Of a stretch of 9,726 bases of DNA, positions 6,659 to 9,726 are shown in pieces. The stretch's first letter is position 1, and each line of letters starts with the position of its first letter. The stretch is from Halomonas sp. Its GTDB lineage: Bacteria > Pseudomonadota > Gammaproteobacteria > Pseudomonadales > Halomonadaceae. The notes under the pieces are model-generated. The model searched no databases. It was not told the origin of the DNA and saw nothing but the letters and a program-made list of their open reading frames with translations. The stretch is from positions 1 through 9,726 of the forward strand of contig SKHS01000265.1 of the NCBI GenBank assembly GCA_007116835.1, given 5' to 3'. The position numbers and the translations under genes are program-made.

Positions 6659-8710
6659 TTAACGTGCCTGCATATGACGATGCAGGCGGTGACGACGTTC
6701 AAACTCATGAACCCGCTGGCGAGCAAACTCTATCGTTTGCGCGGTCATTACGCTACGGTTTTCGTCCTTTAACTCACCGCCCATGTGCCGCACCACAACC
6801 ATCGCGGTTTCCACCATGGCTTCAAACGCAGCGGAACTATCTACTGCCCCTGGCAGCGGCATCAGCAAGGTAATGCCAGGGGTAACAAACTCATCCATTT
6901 CTTCAATAGGGAAGGTACCAGGCTTAAGTACATTCACCATTGAGAACTGTAGTTCGCTATCAGCACTTTCCGTTTCAAAACGGTGAAAAACCCCCATCTC
7001 GCGGCTATAGCGCAATCCGCAGACCATCATGAGCTCAAGCAGCTTGCCACCATCGAAGCCTTCAGGCTCTCGTGAAAGTACGCTGATAACGACCATCTCA
7101 GAAGCATCCGTCAGCGTATCTCTGGCACGTTCGCTATTAACATCATGACGCAACGCTTTTTCCAACGTGGGATGCGTGCGTACAACGTTGGCGCGATAGC
7201 CATCATCTGATGCATAGTCATCGTACTGATCAACGTCGTGCTCAACGTTGTCATGAGCGGAGATAGCAGGCTCATTATATTGTGCTGCCTCACGCTCAGC
7301 GGCGGCAGCGGCTTCACGGGCTGCTGCTAGCTCTTGCGCAACCCTCGCTTTCTCAGCATCAGCGGCTTCTTTTGCCTCGCGACGCTGCTGCGCTTCAAGT
7401 GCTTTACGCTCAGCTTCAAGGGCTTTGCGCTCAGCTTTCTGTTTGGCAAGTGCTTCTGCGCGCTTTGCTTTTTCTGCTTTTTTACGCTCTTTCTCTGCTT
7501 TTTTGCGAACTTTCTCTTTACGACGCTCAATTAAACGACGCTTGAATGAACGCCCTATGCCTTCGAAATCAATTAAGCGGTACTCGTCGATTTCGTCATC
7601 ATCTAGCTCTCTGTCCTCGCCAGCCGTATCTGAGCGAAGATGACGACGCTTAGGTGTATCAGAAGCATGTTTCGCGGCAACGGCGTCCTCCGGCTCTGCA
7701 CGAAGAACCGGTGCAACCTCTTCTTGAGCTTGAGCACTTTCAGCGTTTGGAGTAGCAGTGCTCCACTCGTCTTTAGCGCTGGTTTCCGCACCAGCTGTAG
7801 CGTCACTGACCGCTGCGCTGCTCGCAGGAACGACTGTCTCATCGGAAGCGGCGATTGGCGGTACTTTTTCTTCACCGGCTTCCACGTTGTTTGCTGCCGG
7901 TGCTTCAGTAACATCTACGTCTGCGACGGCTTGATCGACCTTAACCTTATCTGCTTTAACTTCAATGCTTTCAGCTTTTTCAACATTTGTATCAGCACCT
8001 ACTTCATCAGCACCTATTTTTTCGGCGCTACGCTTCAACGCTGGCGGTTCAGTTTGCTCATGCTGTTTAGGCTCAGGAGTGGGAGCAGTTGCTTTTGCCG
8101 TAACAGTAGGCTCGCTCTTCTTTTGAGCAGGCTCTGGGTGGGCATTAGATGTTGAATGGGCACTTGTTGAATTGGCACTTGTTGAATTGGCACTGGGTTC
8201 TGAACTGGCGTTGGCCGCAGCAGGACGGCCGCTATCTGCAAAGATACTCGGCTCCCGGCGTTCGGTTTCAGCACCCGATGACATACCTAGGGAAGGCTCG
8301 GCATGGGTGTCTGATGCATGCCCAGCCATAGAGGGCTGCTCATGTTTACGAGACCACGCAAAGTGAGCGCCTGCTCTTGTTTTGTTAACTGAATTAGAAA
8401 AAGAGCTACGGAAATCCGACAATACTTTAGAAGGGCCAGGGTGCTCTTGCCGCTCAAGTTTAGGCTTGTGACCTAAATTGCTGTAGTCAGCAGGCTTGAT
8501 GACCCGCGCGCCACCATTGGGCAATTCCCAATTTATTTCGGCTTCTTTGGCGGCGTCGTCTAGATCTTCAAACTTGGCAGCAGGCAGGTCTTTAACTGCT
8601 TGGTCTAAGCGGGGCACACGACGTTGACGCTGTAGCCTTCGTACACCGTCAACCACAATGAGTGATACCAGCGCCAGTCCTAGAATGATTAACCACTCTC
8701 TTAATTCCAT
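6659..8710 (-). CDS. zipA: ZipA, FtsZ-anchoring cell division protein with an unusually long linker
   Basis: About 683 residues from ATG 8710 (690 from ATG 8731), roughly twice E. coli ZipA (328). Numbering below is from the longer start. One N-terminal membrane segment (13-29, WLIILGLALVSLIVV) is followed by a basic stretch, the N-out ZipA arrangement that leaves the rest in the cytoplasm. The C-terminal FtsZ-binding domain occupies about 545-690, with FSMVNVLKPGTF (596-607), EFVTPGITLLMPLPG (614-628) and GGELKDENRSVMTAQ (651-665) matching E. coli. In between is about 515 residues of linker: Ser/Ala/Glu/Pro-rich to about 385, then a K/R/E/A-rich segment (395-485) that should form a long charged helix, then an acidic spacer. 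ZipA tethers FtsZ to the membrane in the early divisome. I prefer ATG 8710 because MELREWLI resembles pseudomonad ZipA starts and a TATAAT overlaps ATG 8731. Confidence 0.95.
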   Translation of the reverse strand: MELREWLIILGLALVSLIVVDGVRRLQRQRRVPRLDQAVKDLPAAKFEDLDDAAKEAEINWELPNGGARVIKPADYSNLGHKPKLERQEHPGPSKVLSDFRSSFSNSVNKTRAGAHFAWSRKHEQPSMAGHASDTHAEPSLGMSSGAETERREPSIFADSGRPAAANASSEPSANSTSANSTSAHSTSNAHPEPAQKKSEPTVTAKATAPTPEPKQHEQTEPPALKRSAEKIGADEVGADTNVEKAESIEVKADKVKVDQAVADVDVTEAPAANNVEAGEEKVPPIAASDETVVPASSAAVSDATAGAETSAKDEWSTATPNAESAQAQEEVAPVLRAEPEDAVAAKHASDTPKRRHLRSDTAGEDRELDDDEIDEYRLIDFEGIGRSFKRRLIERRKEKVRKKAEKERKKAEKAKRAEALAKQKAERKALEAERKALEAQQRREAKEAADAEKARVAQELAAAREAAAAAEREAAQYNEPAISAHDNVEHDVDQYDDYASDDGYRANVVRTHPTLEKALRHDVNSERARDTLTDASEMVVISVLSREPEGFDGGKLLELMMVCGLRYSREMGVFHRFETESADSELQFSMVNVLKPGTFPIEEMDEFVTPGITLLMPLPGAVDSSAAFEAMVETAMVVVRHMGGELKDENRSVMTAQTIEFARQRVHEFERRHRLHRHMQAR
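7392..7433 (-). repeat. 21-bp tandem repeat in zipA encoding a heptad
   Basis: Two adjacent 21-base copies (7392-7412 and 7413-7433) differ at two positions and encode ERKALEA twice within the charged helix. A seven-residue duplication suits heptad-like helical growth. Confidence 0.85.
8151..8195 (-). repeat. 15-bp tandem repeat in zipA linker
   Basis: Three 15-base copies on the plus strand (8151-8165, 8166-8180, 8181-8195), each GTTGAATKGGCACTK, with only single-base differences. On the coding strand they give ANSTS-type units (SANSTSANSTSAHSTS). Whole-codon units mean that copy number could change without breaking the frame. Confidence 0.9.
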
Positions 8711-8729
8711 GTCGAGCATTCCATGGGTC

Positions 8730-8735
8730 ATTATA
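8730..8735 (-). promoter_or_regulatory. TATAAT -10 element immediately upstream of zipA
   Basis: A perfect TATAAT reads on the minus strand at 8735-8730. The bases 16-18 upstream (for example AGGCAT) are a poor -35 and there is no TGn extension, so activity would depend on an activator. If used, transcription would start near 8724, leaving a leader of about 14 bases before ATG 8710 with GGA as the only ribosome binding site, and excluding ATG 8731 as the start. Confidence 0.4.
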
Positions 8736-8763
8736 CCGGTTGCAAAGGCGCGATGCCTGACGA

Positions 8764-8785
8764 CGTAACATTTCCGATGTTAACG
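8764..8785. repeat. Inverted repeat upstream of the zipA -10 element
   Basis: CGTAACAT (8764-8771) and ATGTTaACG (8777-8785) form a dyad around TTCCG, with one unpaired A. It sits about 30 bases upstream of the TATAAT at 8735-8730, where an activator or repressor dimer could bind. The dyad is short and may be chance. Confidence 0.35.
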
Positions 8786-9053
8786 CATTACCATCAAGCA
8801 TAGCGCGGATGCTACGAAAAGGGCCACTTTTTGCAGATTTTCACGCTGCAACGCCATTGCACGTGGTTTTAGGCTAAATATACGACCATATCAACCATAA
8901 AAAGTGCAATTTTAGTGTTTATTTGCTCGTCAGCTACCCCGTAACGTCTCTGCTGGCATGTTCAAAAAGGGCGCTTCTTCTTTTGCTCGCTGTTTCAACT
9001 GACGACGCCATAGTAGCTATACATATTGTACTTACACACGGCTCTCATACAAA

Positions 9054-9107
9054 CGATACTTATACAGATACCTACGTAAGCACCATTACCTATACAAATA
9101 CCTATAC
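9054..9107 (-). repeat. Degenerate hexanucleotide tandem array
   Basis: Read on the minus strand, nine consecutive hexamers run GTATAG, GTATTT, GTATAG, GTAATG, GTGCTT, ACGTAG, GTATCT, GTATAA, GTATCG. Six of the nine begin GTAT. Further GTAT words follow at 9050-9047 and 9022-9019. Also seen as a 12-base period on the plus strand (ACCTATAC at 9088 and 9100). Confidence 0.75.
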
Positions 9108-9148
9108 GAAACACACCCTTTTACCAGCGCACACTGCATGTGATTTTC

Positions 9149-9157
9149 ATTATAGCA
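9149..9157 (-). promoter_or_regulatory. Extended -10 promoter element facing zipA
   Basis: TGCTATAAT at 9157-9149 on the minus strand is a perfect extended -10 (TGnTATAAT), a class that can work with a poor -35; the hexamer 17 bases upstream (AGGAAT) is poor. A second, overlapping option is TTGTTA (9190-9185), 17 bases, then TATAGG (9167-9162). Either would start a transcript near 9142-9155 with about 430 bases of leader before zipA, running through the hexamer array, or an independent RNA. Confidence 0.5.
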
Positions 9158-9426
9158 TAAGCCTATACACCATTCCTTACCCATTAACAATGTTTATATT
9201 AGTTAACATTTGATTTTGTTATGAACTTCTTCTACGAAAAAAACAACATAGCGTTACGAAGGCATGGAGCTGACAGCTCTGCTTGTCACATAAACCGCAA
9301 CAGATAGGCTGCTAAGCAGCACTATGCGGCCTGGGAATAATGGAATGAATGACAAAAAGAGCATTACAATCAACATATTGCATATTTTAATCGCAAATCG
9401 TTCAGTGACACGGACCGCTTTTTTAA

Positions 9427-9726
9427 TTAATCAACCAGCGCAGCGGCTTCGTCAATCCCCACCGATACAAGCCGAGACACGCCAGGCTCTTGCATGGTCA
9501 CCCCCATCAGGCGCTCGGCGGCCTCCATCGCGATCTTGTTATGAGTAATGTAGATAAACTGAACGCTTTCTGACATCTCTTTAACAAGTTTGGCGTATCG
9601 GCCTACGTTAGCATCATCCAGAGGGGCATCTACTTCATCTAACATGCAGAAAGGGGCTGGGTTTAGCTGAAAAATCGCAAAGACTAAAGAGAGTGCTGTT
9701 AGTGCTTTTTCACCACCGGACAGCAG
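9427..9726 (-). CDS. smc: SMC chromosome partition protein, C-terminal end (5' part beyond window)
   Basis: The last 99 residues of an SMC protein, open to the right edge on the minus strand. The fragment starts with the ABC signature LLSGGEKALTAL, then Walker B and D-loop FCMLDEVDAPLDD (27-39 of the fragment), and the H-loop region FIYITHNK. It ends SRLVSVGIDEAAALVD before TAA at 9429-9427. This is the C-terminal half of the ATPase head, which completes an active site across two heads in the SMC-ScpAB condensin that organises and segregates the chromosome. The MLDEVD methionine at 9645 is internal, not a start. smc-zipA-ligA is a known gene order in gammaproteobacteria, but the gap of about 700 bases to zipA is long for one operon. 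No canonical terminator follows smc. Confidence 0.97.
   Translation of the reverse strand: MLSGGEKALTALSLVFAIFQLNPAPFCMLDEVDAPLDDANVGRYAKLVKEMSESVQFIYITHNKIAMEAAERLMGVTMQEPGVSRLVSVGIDEAAALVD

Larger units (their letters stand above)
8711..9426. other. Long AT-rich gap between smc and zipA
   Basis: About 700 bases without a supportable gene. Base composition departs from the coding regions: only 14 of the 60 bases at 9181-9240 are G or C. It holds a hexamer array (9054-9107), an extended -10 element (9157-9149) and a TATAAT (8735-8730) on the minus strand, an inverted repeat (8764-8785), and two small hairpins just after smc (9267-9279 and 9308-9320) that lack T-runs. The open frames here (for example 8923-9213 from a TTG) have no ribosome binding site and look like chance. 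I cannot name an RNA gene in it, though its size leaves room for one. Confidence 0.7.

Noticed and set aside
7282..7643. Several leucine- and phenylalanine-rich plus-strand frames opposite the zipA charged helix
   Set aside because: These are reverse-complement shadows of K/E/A codons in zipA, whose frame is supported by the anchor and FtsZ-binding domains at both ends.
8923..9213. 96-codon plus-strand frame in the smc-zipA gap with a hydrophobic start and Thr/Tyr-rich middle
   Set aside because: It starts at TTG with no ribosome binding site, and its Thr/Tyr periodicity is simply the hexamer repeat read in frame.
8812..9240. CTACGAAAA at 8812-8820 and again at 9232-9240, as if target-site duplications around a ~410-base insert
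   Set aside because: About one shared 9-mer is expected by chance in a gap of this size, and the inner ends show no terminal inverted repeats or transposase.
9267..9320. Hairpins GAGCT-GAC-AGCTC and GCTGC-TAA-GCAGC downstream of smc as a terminator
   Set aside because: Both stems are short and neither is followed by a T-run on the minus strand.
9324..9548. 74-codon plus-strand frame
   Set aside because: It runs antisense into the conserved smc C-terminus and shows no start signal; a shadow frame.

Overview
The window reads as a housekeeping stretch of a gammaproteobacterial chromosome. ZipA with its C-terminal FtsZ-binding domain, an NAD+-dependent LigA, a fused two-domain MnmC, a UPF0270 (YheU-like) protein and a YciO/Rnm pair all fit that class. 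The smc-zipA-ligA order is familiar from Pseudomonas and Halomonas-type genomes. From recollection of the protein flavour (acidic, Ala-rich, moderate GC) I lean to Halomonadaceae, but that is an inference. There is no sign of phage, insertion sequence, CRISPR array, tRNA or rRNA.

Layout: (1) 1-1583, minus strand: yciO (its last few codons lie beyond the left edge) follows the PHP-domain nuclease gene rnm, probably as one transcript. (2) 1584-1740 is a divergent gap, then yciI (1741-2040, plus). (3) 2041-2211 holds a nested hairpin with a DnaA-box-like loop and a small hairpin over the mnmC ribosome binding site. (4) mnmC (2212-4230, plus) ends tail to tail, by a 7-base overlap, with a UPF0270 gene. 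(5) The UPF0270 gene (4224 to 4496 or 4514, minus) is coupled to ligA (4507-6570, minus). A 14-bp tandem duplication at their junction has left a well-placed start codon out of frame. (6) A strong intrinsic terminator (6610-6643) separates ligA from zipA (6659-8710, minus). This zipA is about twice the usual length, with a very long acidic and Ala-rich linker and a charged K/E/A/R helix. (7) 8711-9426 is a roughly 700-base, AT-rich non-coding gap with a degenerate hexamer array and two TATAAT elements facing zipA. (8) 9427-9726 is the C-terminal end of smc (minus), entering from the right edge.

Taken together, the right half is a chromosome maintenance and division block: SMC for condensation, ZipA to anchor FtsZ, LigA to seal nicks. 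The left half is RNA and translation related: MnmC for tRNA wobble uridine, Rnm for rRNA 5' end trimming, YciO of the threonylcarbamoyl-AMP synthase superfamily. I see no convincing new multi-gene system. The points most worth a second look are regulatory or structural: the duplicated start at the ligA/UPF0270 junction, the hexamer array in the smc-zipA gap, and the enlarged ZipA linker.
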